Source of the DNA: Chrysochromulina parva
Lineage: Eukaryota > Haptophyta > Prymnesiales > Chrysochromulinaceae
Reading direction: 5' to 3'
Length of the DNA stretch: 22,990 nt
NCBI GenBank assembly: GCA_002887195.1
Contig: PJAB01000622.1
Coordinates: 1 to 22,990, forward strand
Under the pieces are notes generated by a model. It searched no databases. It saw only the letters and a list, made by a program, of their open reading frames with translations, and was not told the origin of the DNA. This document shows positions 1-7,636 of the stretch, piece by piece. Each line of letters begins with the position of its first letter. Position 1 is the stretch's first letter. Position numbers and translations under genes: made by a program.

Positions 1-470
1 CCGGCCAGGACCGCTGCAACGGGCCCGCTTGCCCCACTCGTCGGCTCTGTTGCGCGCGCCGCACGTGCTGGCGCCGTGTTGGTTTGTTTCGTTAACGGAT
101 GCTTGCAAGTTTGCGAGATTTGCGGTCGAGCTTCTTCGACCGTCCGGGCGACACCTCACCAGGAGGAGCAGTCTGGTTAGAAGAAAACGGGGGAAGCCGG
201 GACAAAGCCGGTCAGGGCGGCAAGGCCAAGGGGGGCTGCGGCGGCAAGCTTGCAGTGCATCGGCAACCTGCAAGCCCAAGTGATAGAACTTGATACTTGA
301 ACTTGCAGGGCAAGCTCGTCTACAAGCTTGTAGGGCGGCAAGTTATAGCGTTAGATTTGCGTTAGATTTGAGTGGCCCGCGATCGGATTTAAGATCGGAT
401 ATCGTTTCGAGATTAGACTGACGTGACTCCTTTATGACTCCTCTGACAGTGCTCTGAGGCTCTGAGTCCG
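1..470. other. Intergenic flank, no gene recognised
   Basis: I see no convincing coding region here. The short open frames have low-complexity translations and match no family I know. The right part lies downstream of the minus-strand phosphoglycerate mutase and should contain its 3' UTR. There are small direct repeats: GCGTTAGATTT occurs twice around 345-370, and CAAGCTTG-type words recur between 245 and 335. A partial 3' or 5' end of a neighbouring gene beyond the left edge cannot be excluded. Confidence 0.5.
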
Positions 471-1301
471 CTATCCGGCCCCTTCAGACGACTGTTGACG
501 TGAGTCGAGGATACAAAAGTCCAGCCACTCGCCCAAGCACGAATACCGTCCTCGAGCTGCCGCGCTCCCCCCGATGTGATCGAGCGGCGCGATCGGGCGC
601 AGCGCCTCGTCCACCTTGTACACGAGAGGAACGCCGTTGGGCACACTCACGTGACTCACCTCGTCATCGGAAAGCTGCTCGAGCTCCTTGATAAGCGCGC
701 GGATGACGTGCCCGTGGGCCGCGACCAGCACGTTGCGGCCGCGGCGCAGCTCGGGCGCGATGTGGCTCTCGAAAAACGGCCGGCAGCGCTCGAGGGTCTG
801 GTGGAGGCACTCGCCGCACGGGAGCTCGTGCGCAGGCACGTGCGCGTACTTTTTGTCATGGCGTGGATGAAGCGGGTGCGACTCGGCCACCCGCGGCGGC
901 GGGATGCTATACGCGTGTCGCCACAGTTTCACCTGGGCCGCACCATGCTCTGCGACCGCGTCAGCCTTCAGCTGGCCTGTCAGCATGCCATAGTGCCGCT
1001 CGTTGAGCCGCCAATGGCGATGCACAGGCACGGCGCTCTGTTGTCCACTATGCTCAAGGAGGATGTGGGCCGTATCTATGGCTCGCGAAAGCTCTGAAGT
1101 GAACACAATATCAAACGTGGCGCCATGCTCGCGCAGCGCAGAGCCACCCGCGGCCGCCTCCTCGCGTCCAAGGGCAGTGAGAGGCACGTCTGTCCATCCG
1201 GTGAATCGGCCCTCGGCATTCCACACGGACTGGCCGTGCCGCACAAAGGTGAGCGTCGCGTGCGCCGTTGCCGCAGCAAAGGTGAGAGGAAGCACCATCA
1301 T
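471..1301 (-). CDS. 2,3-bisphosphoglycerate-dependent phosphoglycerate mutase
   Basis: Single-exon gene of 276 residues. The family interconverts 3- and 2-phosphoglycerate in glycolysis and gluconeogenesis through a phosphohistidine. The catalytic motif LTFVRHGQSVWN puts the phosphorylated histidine at residue 22. FTGWTDVPLT follows at 33-42, the second core arginine lies in TSELSRA at about 73, the acid/base glutamate in LNERHYGMLTG at about 101, and the second histidine in AAHGHVIRAL at about 196. Length and motif order fit the cofactor-dependent (GpmA-type) class. The frame is open two codons further upstream but begins there with GTG, so I chose the ATG at 1301. About 14 residues precede the usual start of the fold (MMVLPLTFAAATAH). 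They are hydrophobic and could be a weak targeting leader, though cleavage would fall very close to the first core strand. The stop is TAG at 471-473. Confidence 0.9.
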   Translation of the reverse strand: MMVLPLTFAAATAHATLTFVRHGQSVWNAEGRFTGWTDVPLTALGREEAAAGGSALREHGATFDIVFTSELSRAIDTAHILLEHSGQQSAVPVHRHWRLNERHYGMLTGQLKADAVAEHGAAQVKLWRHAYSIPPPRVAESHPLHPRHDKKYAHVPAHELPCGECLHQTLERCRPFFESHIAPELRRGRNVLVAAHGHVIRALIKELEQLSDDEVSHVSVPNGVPLVYKVDEALRPIAPLDHIGGSAAARGRYSCLGEWLDFCILDSRQQSSEGAG

Positions 1302-1584
1302 CTCCACAAGGATAACTGCGCGGGTCGGGATAGGGTCTCACCACGACGGCCGGGTTCGGGGAGTCGACGGAGTGCCCGCACGGTTCTTGATGATGACGAA
1401 AGAGGTCGAAACGAATCAAAATCTGAAACGACCAGATTTTCATCATGCGAGCACTTTTCGCAACGCGTACTCGTATCCTGACACACATTCTAGCATTTGC
1501 GCTTGCGTGAGGCCATTTATCGTTGAGCGTACTAGCGCGTAGGAACTAGAGGAACTTGAAGGGCGTGACTGTTCGCATGGTCGA

Positions 1585-4034
1585 CTAATGAGTTTGCATT
1601 GTTTGCGTGCTTGGAAGCGCCCTCTCCTTGAGGCACGCCACGTACTCCTCCAGCCCCACGACACGCACGCGCGTAGCATCGAGGTTACCGGCGACGCGCG
1701 CGATGTCGGACACGCCGTAGCCCCAGACCTCGACTCCAACGACCGAGTACCCGTCGGGCGAGTCCGGTTGTTGCGGCGCGCCATTGAGCAACGGCACAAG
1801 CGACTGGGGATCGACATCCCCAAAGGTCTTTGAGAGCGTGTGTCGGCGCGAGGTGACCACCGTGTCCGTGGGCGCCCCTGAAGCGTCTCGGAGGCGCCAC
1901 GCGTCCCCGTGGATCGAGAGCTGCACCTGTGGCGAGGGGAGGAGAGGTGGGGGCGCCGTGGTGAGCACATGCATGCACCAACCCGTGGAGGATCGAGAGC
2001 TGCATCTCCTTAGTCGATGAACAGGCCCTCGGGCACTCAATCGAGGCACTCAAGGGAGATCGAGAGCTGCATCTCCTTAGTCGATGAACGGGCCCTCGGG
2101 CACTCAATCGAGGCACTCAATCGAGGCACTCAATCGAGGCACTCAAGGGAGATTGAAGCGGGATCGCACCTCCTCGTCGATGAACAGGGCTTCGGGCGGC
2201 GTCTTGAGCGCGAGCTGCTCGAGCTCCACTGCACTGTCGAAGGTGCCCACCTGAATTTGGGAGGGTCGGGCGCCGTGGTGAGCACTTGCATGTAACAGCA
2301 TGCATGCTTGCACATGCTCCACTGCACTGTCGAAGGTGGCCCACACCTGAATCTGGTTGATCATGTTCAGCAGGCCGGAGCGTTCGATGTTGTCGCTCGT
2401 CCACGCGCCGAACCGGGCACGCGCGGGGCCGTCCGGGTAACGGTCAAGGTAAGTGTACCCAGCGCCCGAAGGACCGACGAGCAGTGTGTCGTTGGTCGTG
2501 GCGTTCAGGTGCACCCAGCGCAGGAAGTAAGGGTGCAGCTCCTGCAAGACAGGTTGGAAGGTCCAAGCAATCGGCACCGTCCCTCGCCACTTCGATCCCC
2601 ACCAATCATACGCAGGCGACGCGAAGTTGCCGAGGTCCCATGTCAGACTGTCGCCGTCGGTGAACATGAATGTCGCCGTGTGCCGTGTGTCGCCTGCAGC
2701 CGCTGTGCACTTGGGCGCCCTATTGGGCGCCGCAGGCCCCGGCGCCATGTTGGGCGTGGTGCCATGGCTGATGGCCGGCGAGGCGGTCGAGCCGTTCATG
2801 GGCGCCGTCGTGGGCATGGTGACGTGGCTCGGCCGTGAAGGCGTGCGACGCGACGGCCGGTGCGGCAGCAGCTCTTGAGGCGAGAGCCCAAAATTGGAAA
2901 AGACGGGCACATTCGTGGTGTAGTCCGAGCAGAGCACCTGGTGACCGAATTTGGGAGGGGCGGGCGCCGTGGTGAGCACTTGCATGCATGCTTGCACATG
3001 CTCCACTGCAGCGCACCTGGTGACCGAATCGGCTCGCCGACGTGACGAAATCCACCTCGGACCCCCAGCCGAGCACCTGCAATTAAAACATAGGCAGTCG
3101 TCGTCCACAGTCAACGGTGCTCAGCAGCTCTCATGAGCGCCCACCATGGCGCCCCAATCAGCGGCACTCGGAGCTCGCACATCGAGATCGGATCGAGCCG
3201 TGCGAGCGCCGCCTGCGCGAGCGTCATCAGAAGTCATCAGGGGCAATCCGTGGCCATCAGAGCTCGCACCATCGAGATCGGATCGAGCCGTTTGAGCGCC
3301 GCCTGCGCGAGTGGCATGGTGAGCGTGGCATCGTAGAGGGCGAAGGCCTTGGCGTACACGGCCCAGTCGGTGGTATGCGCCAGGTTCGTGTGCTGTTGAT
3401 TGTACAGCAACTTCGTCGAGTACTCCGACTTAAACGACTCGAACGCTGCAGCGAGCGTCATGTTGCGAGTGTCAAGCATCAGTGGGAGCCCGACGCTCTT
3501 GGCGATGTCCTCGGTGGCCTGGGTCACAACGAGCGCGCGCAGGATCCCCGCGAGGCCAATGGCCACGTGCATCGAACCGTTATCCGATCCAGGCCCGCCC
3601 TGCCCGCTCGCGCTCTCGCAGAGGATGTACCCCGCGAAGTCGGTGCGGAACGCCTTGAGGAGAGACGGCAGATCGTACTGCAGCGAGTAGTCGAGTGCGG
3701 CGGGAAGCAGCGTGAGGTGCCAGGCCGAGAGCGCCGAGCTGCCGCCCTGGCCAGTGGGCCCCGGCGCTGGCTGCTCCGCCGCATCCACGGTCGCAAGCTC
3801 TGGAGAGCGCTGGGCGACGATTCCGACAGCCGAGAGCGCTAGGATGCGAATGTCGAAGATGGTGTTGGTCAGATTGAAGATGCGGATCTTCGAGGGTTGC
3901 GTGGAGACAGAGAAGGGTGAGTCGGGCAGGCGCGGCGCGGCGACGGAGATGCCGAGCACGAAGGAGATGAGCATCGTTCGGTACGCGGGAGCGCCAGAAG
4001 ATAATTGAGACGCGGGCCAAACATCCGCTGCCAT
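1585..4034 (-). CDS. GxGYxYP-family putative glycoside hydrolase, five exons
   Basis: Exons in transcript order are 4034-3270, 3076-3017, 2937-2347, 2250-2170 and 1926-1585. All introns are GT-AG and phase 0, and the product is 612 residues. Recognition rests on the family signature GPSGAGYTYLDRYP (about 430-443), the preceding FMFTDGDSLTWDLGNF (about 365-380), PIAWTFQPVLQELHP, and the C-terminal block YSVVGVEVWGYGVSD. The N-terminal part, SKIRIFNLTNTIF through IVAQRSPEL, fits the family's N domain. These proteins are predicted carbohydrate-active enzymes; the substrate is unknown. The first ATG is at 4034. An in-frame ATG at 3974 would start directly with a signal-peptide-like stretch (MLISFVLGISVAA), so secretion is plausible from the second start. 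A low-complexity Pro/Ser/Ala insert lies at about 300-357. Intron 3 (96 bp) has no stop and stays in frame, so retention would give an internal duplication instead of truncation. The intron copies are described separately. Confidence 0.82.
1927..2169 (-). repeat. GxGYxYP gene intron 4, copies of fused exon junction
   Basis: A 243-bp GT-AG intron. It contains two diverged copies of the spliced exon 5/exon 6 junction: on the minus strand GTTCATCGACTAAGGAG runs directly into ATGCAGCTCTCGATC. They lie near 1998-2028 and 2065-2096, 67 bp apart. The real ends are GTTCATCGACGAGGAG and GTGCAGCTCTCGATC. The internal junctions have GT changed to AT. A 13-bp word (on the plus strand GCACTCAATCGAG) is also repeated at about 2099-2145. 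The 3' part carries the GTGCTCACCACGGCGCC word. Confidence 0.85.
2251..2346 (-). repeat. GxGYxYP gene intron 3, carries copy of next exon start
   Basis: A 96-bp GT-AG intron. After GTG its first ~30 bases repeat the start of the following exon: both contain CACCTTCGACAGTGCAGTGG. Its 3' end (AAATTCAG) resembles the end of the preceding exon (AGATTCAG). It is in frame and stop-free. The body is shared with intron 2 (GTGCTCACCACGGCGCCC followed by a CCCTCCCAAATTC-like end). Confidence 0.85.
2938..3016 (-). repeat. GxGYxYP gene intron 2, one tandem-duplication unit
   Basis: A 79-bp GT-AG intron. Its last ~14 bases (ATTCGGTCACCAG) repeat the last bases of the upstream exon, and its first bases (GTGCGCTGC) resemble the first bases of the downstream exon (GTGCTCTGC). 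The body contains GCATGCATGCAAGTGCTC and CACCACGGCGCC, which are shared with the next intron. Confidence 0.85.
3077..3269 (-). repeat. GxGYxYP gene intron 1 with copied exon 1 end
   Basis: A 193-bp GT-AG intron ending TTTTAATTGCAG on the minus strand. Inside it, around 3180-3221, is a near-perfect copy of the last ~40 bp of exon 1 (real copy from 3270 upward) together with the start of the intron. The offset is 90 bp. The copy has lost one G at the junction, so its internal 5' splice site is broken (ATG|TGCG instead of ATG|GTGCG). Confidence 0.8.
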
Positions 4035-4107
4035 CCGGGGACAGACTTAGAGGAGCAACAATGCAAGACGGACCATTTACAGCCAAGGTGGGTGTGAAAG
4101 AACTTAA
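4035..4107. promoter_or_regulatory. Compact divergent intergenic region
   Basis: Only 73 bp separate the ATG codons of the minus-strand GxGYxYP gene and the plus-strand TTD14-like gene, so both promoters must overlap each other or extend into 5' transcribed sequence. I see no clear TATA box. If the inner ATG at 3974 of the hydrolase is used, the gap grows to 133 bp. Confidence 0.5.
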
Positions 4108-6441
4108 ATGCCGCAAGCCGCAATCGTAGCTGGCAGCGCGGTCGCGGCCGGTGCCGCCGTCGCGGCTGCAGCCATCCTCATCGCCGAGTACCTGCGCCGC
4201 GGTGAGGCGCCGTTACCTGTGGACCGGCAGTTTGCCGATTTCAAGCAGTTTGTGGAGCGGAACGAGGCGCTACGGAAAGAGCTCGAGGAGTCACGCAGGA
4301 CGATCCTCTCGCACGAGCACGAGCTCGTCGAGCTGCGCAGGCGCCTGCAGTCGACCGACGCGGCCATCGAAAACGCGCCGCTCTTCAAGGTCGTGCTGAC
4401 CGGCGGCCCGTGCGGCGGCAAGACCACCGCCAAAGCGGAGATCAAGGCTCGGTTCGAGTCGCTCGGCTTCCTCGTGCTGTGCGGCGTCGAGGCGGCGACG
4501 CTGCTCTTTGGCGGCGGTGTGCCTTTCCCGCACGACGAGGCGAGCCGCATGCTTCTCCAGCGCACCATCCTCAAGCTCCAGATGTCCCTAGAGGACATGC
4601 TCGAGGAGATCGGGCGCGCTTCCGGCCGTCCGACGCTCATCCTGCTCGACCGCGGCGCGCTCGACGGTAAGGCGTACGTGTCGGAGTACGAGTGGGAGCT
4701 GCTGCTCGATGACGTCAAGCTCACGACGGTGCTGCTCCGCGACCAGCGGTACGATGCGATCATCCACCTGGTCACTGCGGCGCAGGGCGCCGAATCGTTC
4801 TATACGCTTGCCAACAACGAGACGCGCATCGAGACGCCCGACGAGGCGCGCGAGCAGGATCGCAGGACTCTTGATGCGTGGACAGGCCATGAGCACCTGT
4901 ACGCGGATTGCCACTGAGCACCTCTGATCACCTCTGACCACCTCTGATCACCTCTGATCACGTCTGATGGTCTGCTTCATCAGGTACATCGTGGACAACT
5001 CGACGTCCTTCGACGAGAAGATTCGGCGCGCCGTCGCGCGCATCTCTCGTCTAGTAGGCGCCCCGGCCCCGCTCGCCCTGACGCGTAAGTTCCTCCTGGC
5101 GCGCCCTCCCTCGGTAGAGGAGCTCGAGATGCACCTAGAGCGTTTCGAATCATTTGAGGTGTGCTGCCCGGCGCGGCTGGCTGTTGATTGCCGTCGATTG
5201 CTCTCGAGTGTGCGCCTCATTTGTTGATTGCCGTCATCATTTGTTGATTGCCGTCGATTGCTCTCGAGTGTGCGCCTCATTGCGATCGATTGCGATGGGT
5301 GGGACCGTACAGGTGGACACGACGTACCAACGCTCACCTGATGACCGCCTGATGACCGCCTGATGACCGCCTGATGACCGCCTGATGACCGTACAGGTTG
5401 ACACGACGTACTTGCGCTCGACTGAAAAGCCAGCACCCGCCGGCAAGCCGGGAAGTATGGTCTCGGAGAAGCACCGTGTACGCCGGCGGCAACAGGGCAC
5501 CAACACTTCCTTCCAACACCAGATGTGGGTCACGGAGAAACAGGCAAGCGGGCAGGAGGAGACGCACATGATAGAGAAGACCCTCAACGCTCGCGAGTAC
5601 TACATCTTGCTCAAGCAGGTGCGTCTGATGACCTCTGATGACCTCTGATGGCCTCTGATGGCCTCTGATGACCTCTGATGGCCTCTGATGGCCTCTGATG
5701 ACCTCTAATCGGATCTCCCTGCTTGAGCAGCGCGACCCTGATCGCTGCACCATCTCGAAGACTCTCTCCTGCTTCATCTGGGGCACGAGTTATTGGGAGC
5801 TCAATGCGTTCAAGGGGGCCAAGCACGTGGCGATCCTCGAGGTCGAGGCAGAATCGCGCGACTGCGAGCTGTGCTTCCCCGAATTTCTGCCCGTCGTGCG
5901 TGAGGTCACTGATGAGCAGGTGACGCTCGATCGCTTCGAATTCGATCCTGATTGTGTCTGATGGCTCCTCTGATGACGTTTGATTGCGTCCCTCATTAGG
6001 TGACGCTCGATTGCTTTGAATTCGATCCTGATTGCGTCTGATGGCTCCTCTGGTGACGTCTGATTGCGTCCCTCATTAGGTGACGCTCGATTGCTTTGAA
6101 TTCGATCCTGATTGCGTCTGATGGCTCCTCTGGTGACGTCTGATTGCGTCCCTCATCAGACGTTCGACTCTTATTTGATCGCTCGTGAGCTGGAGATCGA
6201 AGTGTCTCGAATGGAGATCGAAGTGTCTCGAAGCGCCTCGGCCGATCTCAGCGGCCGAGGCTCTACCTCGCCTCCACCTCGCCCAGCCTCGGGACTCGGG
6301 GAGATACCACCTCGCCCATCCTCGGCTATCGGCTCCTTGCGAGCTGCAGCGTCGGCGACCATTGCCGCGAATAGGATGGCGAACGTGTTCGAGACGCTCG
6401 AGCGCTCATCAGGAGTCATCCGGAGGTCACCAGGCGAATAA
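4108..6441 (+). CDS. TTD14-like P-loop ATPase/GTPase with CYTH-like domain, five exons
   Basis: Exons are 4108-4898, 4984-5158, 5397-5618, 5731-5919 and 6160-6441, giving 552 residues. Relatives of TRPL translocation defect protein 14 join an AAA_28-type P-loop domain to a CYTH-like (triphosphate tunnel) domain; the fly protein acts in photoreceptor channel trafficking. A hydrophobic stretch at about 6-28 looks like a membrane anchor, followed by a charged, probably coiled-coil segment at about 40-85. Walker A is LTGGPCGGKTT (about 97-107), Walker B is LILLDRGALDGKAY (D at about 181), and HEHLYIVDN spans the first splice junction. The CYTH part is seen in LTRKFLLARPP, EVDTTYLRS, HMIEKTLNAREYYILL, TISKTLSCFIW and FLPVVREVTDEQ. 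The last exon adds a ~90-residue low-complexity tail containing a short duplication (EIEVSR twice). The end is less certain: an alternative splice near 6380-6434 could continue to the stop at 6628. Confidence 0.8.
4899..4983 (+). repeat. TTD14-like gene intron 1, CTGATCAC array
   Basis: An 85-bp GT-AG phase-2 intron composed largely of about five imperfect ACCTCTGATC units. It starts GTAC, and the downstream exon also starts GTAC, a 4-bp duplication flanking the intron. Splicing yields CAC-CTG-TAC, matching the family's HLYIVDN stretch. Confidence 0.85.
5159..5396 (+). repeat. TTD14-like gene intron 2, duplicated 3' splice region
   Basis: A 238-bp GT-AG intron with two stacked acceptor sites. 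CCGTACAG occurs at 5305-5312 and again at 5389-5396. Each is followed by almost the same exon-like start: GTGGACACGACGTAC and then the real GTTGACACGACGTAC. The 84-bp segment 5313-5396 is therefore itself a GT-AG unit, filled with CCTGATGACCG repeats. The left part holds a second duplication (TTGATTGCCGTCGATTGCTC at about 5182 and 5244). Confidence 0.85.
5619..5730 (+). repeat. TTD14-like gene intron 3, 10-bp tandem array
   Basis: A 112-bp GT-AG intron. Positions 5624-5703 are exactly eight tandem copies of TCTGATGRCC. The 3' end (CTGCTTGAGCAG) resembles the end of the upstream exon (TTGCTCAAGCAG), again suggesting an exon-end copy. Confidence 0.85.
5920..6159 (+). repeat. TTD14-like gene intron 4, exactly three 80-bp GT-AG units
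   Basis: The 240-bp intron is the sum of three 80-bp repeats, 5920-5999, 6000-6079 and 6080-6159. Each begins GTGACGCTCGAT and ends CCTCATTAG or CCTCATCAG. Units 2 and 3 differ at very few positions; unit 1 is slightly more diverged. The downstream exon starts ACGTTCGACTC, recognisably the unit start minus GTG. The first unit, read as exon, reaches a stop within 14 codons. Confidence 0.92.
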
Positions 6442-6628
6442 GATGGCAAACGTGCTCGAGCGCCAACGTCTGTGTTCCTCGAAGCGCAACGTTTCCTCGA
6501 AGCTTCCTCAAAGCGCCCTTAAAGCGCATCGCTCCTCGAAGCTTCCTCGAAGCTTCCTCGAAGCTTCCTCGAGGCGCATCGTCGTCCATGCCCGAGCCTC
6601 GTCGCCCAATCCCCACCTTACCAACTGA
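6367..6628 (+). other. Possible alternative 3' exon of the TTD14-like gene, with 67-bp duplication
   Basis: The word GCGAATAGGATGGCGAACGT at 6367 recurs at 6434 as GCGAATAAGATGGCAAACGT. The sequence between them could be read as a ~50-bp intron (GTGTTC...CACCAG, 6385-6433). Splicing it would replace the stop at 6441 with a tail ending at 6628 in a frame rich in Ser/Leu/Lys. Both readings keep frame; I cannot decide between them from sequence. Confidence 0.35.
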
Positions 6629-7636
6629 GTCGTCGTCAACGCCAGCGTGAGCGCCGCGCTGCAAAGGTCAGTTGCGCCGAGTTGGGCACTTTTCGGGCCG
6701 AGTTGGGCACCGATCGAGCGCCGCGCTGCAAAGGTCGTATGGCGCTTGAAACTGCCCATGAAACAGCCGCGGCCGGTCAGCTACCGTCCCCGCCCGACTC
6801 GACTCAGCACAGCCACTGTGGCCAGTCCATCCGCGATCCGGAGGTCTCGTATAGAGGCCTGCTGCTGCTCACGGCGGCGAAATGTTCATTTATTTATCCT
6901 ATTTCCGCCCGTGGTATTATGCGGGGCGTCGGGGCGGGTACGTAGTAAGCAACTAAACTTAGAGATCGACGTTTGTACCCCGGACGCCGGAGCAGGCCCA
7001 CGGCCCGGGGCGGACGGGGGCCCCGAAGCCCGAAGCCGGAACCGGGCCGGGGGGCACCGCAAGCGCAACCATGAGCACCGCAACCGCGGTCTTGCTGAAG
7101 GTCTTGCTCGGGCGGTACCCGGTCTCACCCCACACTCCCGGTCTTTCGTCTTAGGCTCTTAGCGCGGTAGAACGCGCTAGTATACTGGTTACTGCGTTTT
7201 TTCCTGCGGCTTTCGAGGTCGGACGGTGCAGGTGGGCGTTCGCGCCGGGCCGGTACGGTACCCAAGCCGGTAAACCGCGGGTCCCCTCCCGGTCCCGCCG
7301 CGCGTCCGGTCCACCGGGATCGGCGATCGCGCTTCGTGCCGGCGGTATCTTATCGTAATGCCTAATGCGTAAAACTGTAAAAAAAATCGCGTCAGCCGTC
7401 ACGCGGCGCGGCCGAAGCGCGGCGGCCGGAAATCCGGCGAGTATAATCTATAATCGCTGCGCGATGAGTTCTTCTCGAGCGGCTTTCTAGTACGTCGTAC
7501 GTGTCTTACTAGAGTGTCTAGTTTCACACAGATGATCGAGCGACGCCGACCGGGCGCGGTGAGCGAGCCTGCAGCCTCACGCCCACACCGCCCCCGCACC
7601 GGACGTCCGGACCGTGGTGCGAGTCTCGGGCGACCA
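6442..7636. other. Intergenic region between convergent genes, short repeats only
   Basis: This lies between the 3' ends of the TTD14-like gene and the large kinase gene. Nothing here looks like a conserved protein. It holds an 11-bp tandem array (TCCTCGAAGCT, about four copies, 6533-6574) and a perfect 21-bp direct repeat (starting GAGCGCCGCGCTGCAAAGG) at 6649-6669 and 6716-6736, 67 bp apart. Between these copies is a shorter pair, GCCGAGTTGGGCAC. Bases 7140-7510 are less GC-rich than the flanks. No tRNA-like or other structured RNA was recognised. Confidence 0.5.
6649..6736 (+). repeat. 21-bp direct repeat, 67-bp period
   Basis: Two identical 21-bp copies begin at 6649 and 6716. An inner pair GCCGAGTTGGGCAC lies at about 6676 and 6697. 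The layout suggests a recent local tandem duplication in non-coding DNA. Confidence 0.8.

Noticed and set aside
2143..3114. A continuous 323-codon minus-strand frame read as one exon
   Set aside because: It runs through two introns carrying exon copies and starts inside intron 1 in a meaningless frame; removing the introns restores the family alignment.
5619..5730. CRISPR-like short tandem repeats
   Set aside because: The 10-bp units are contiguous with no unique spacers and lie in an intron of a eukaryotic gene.
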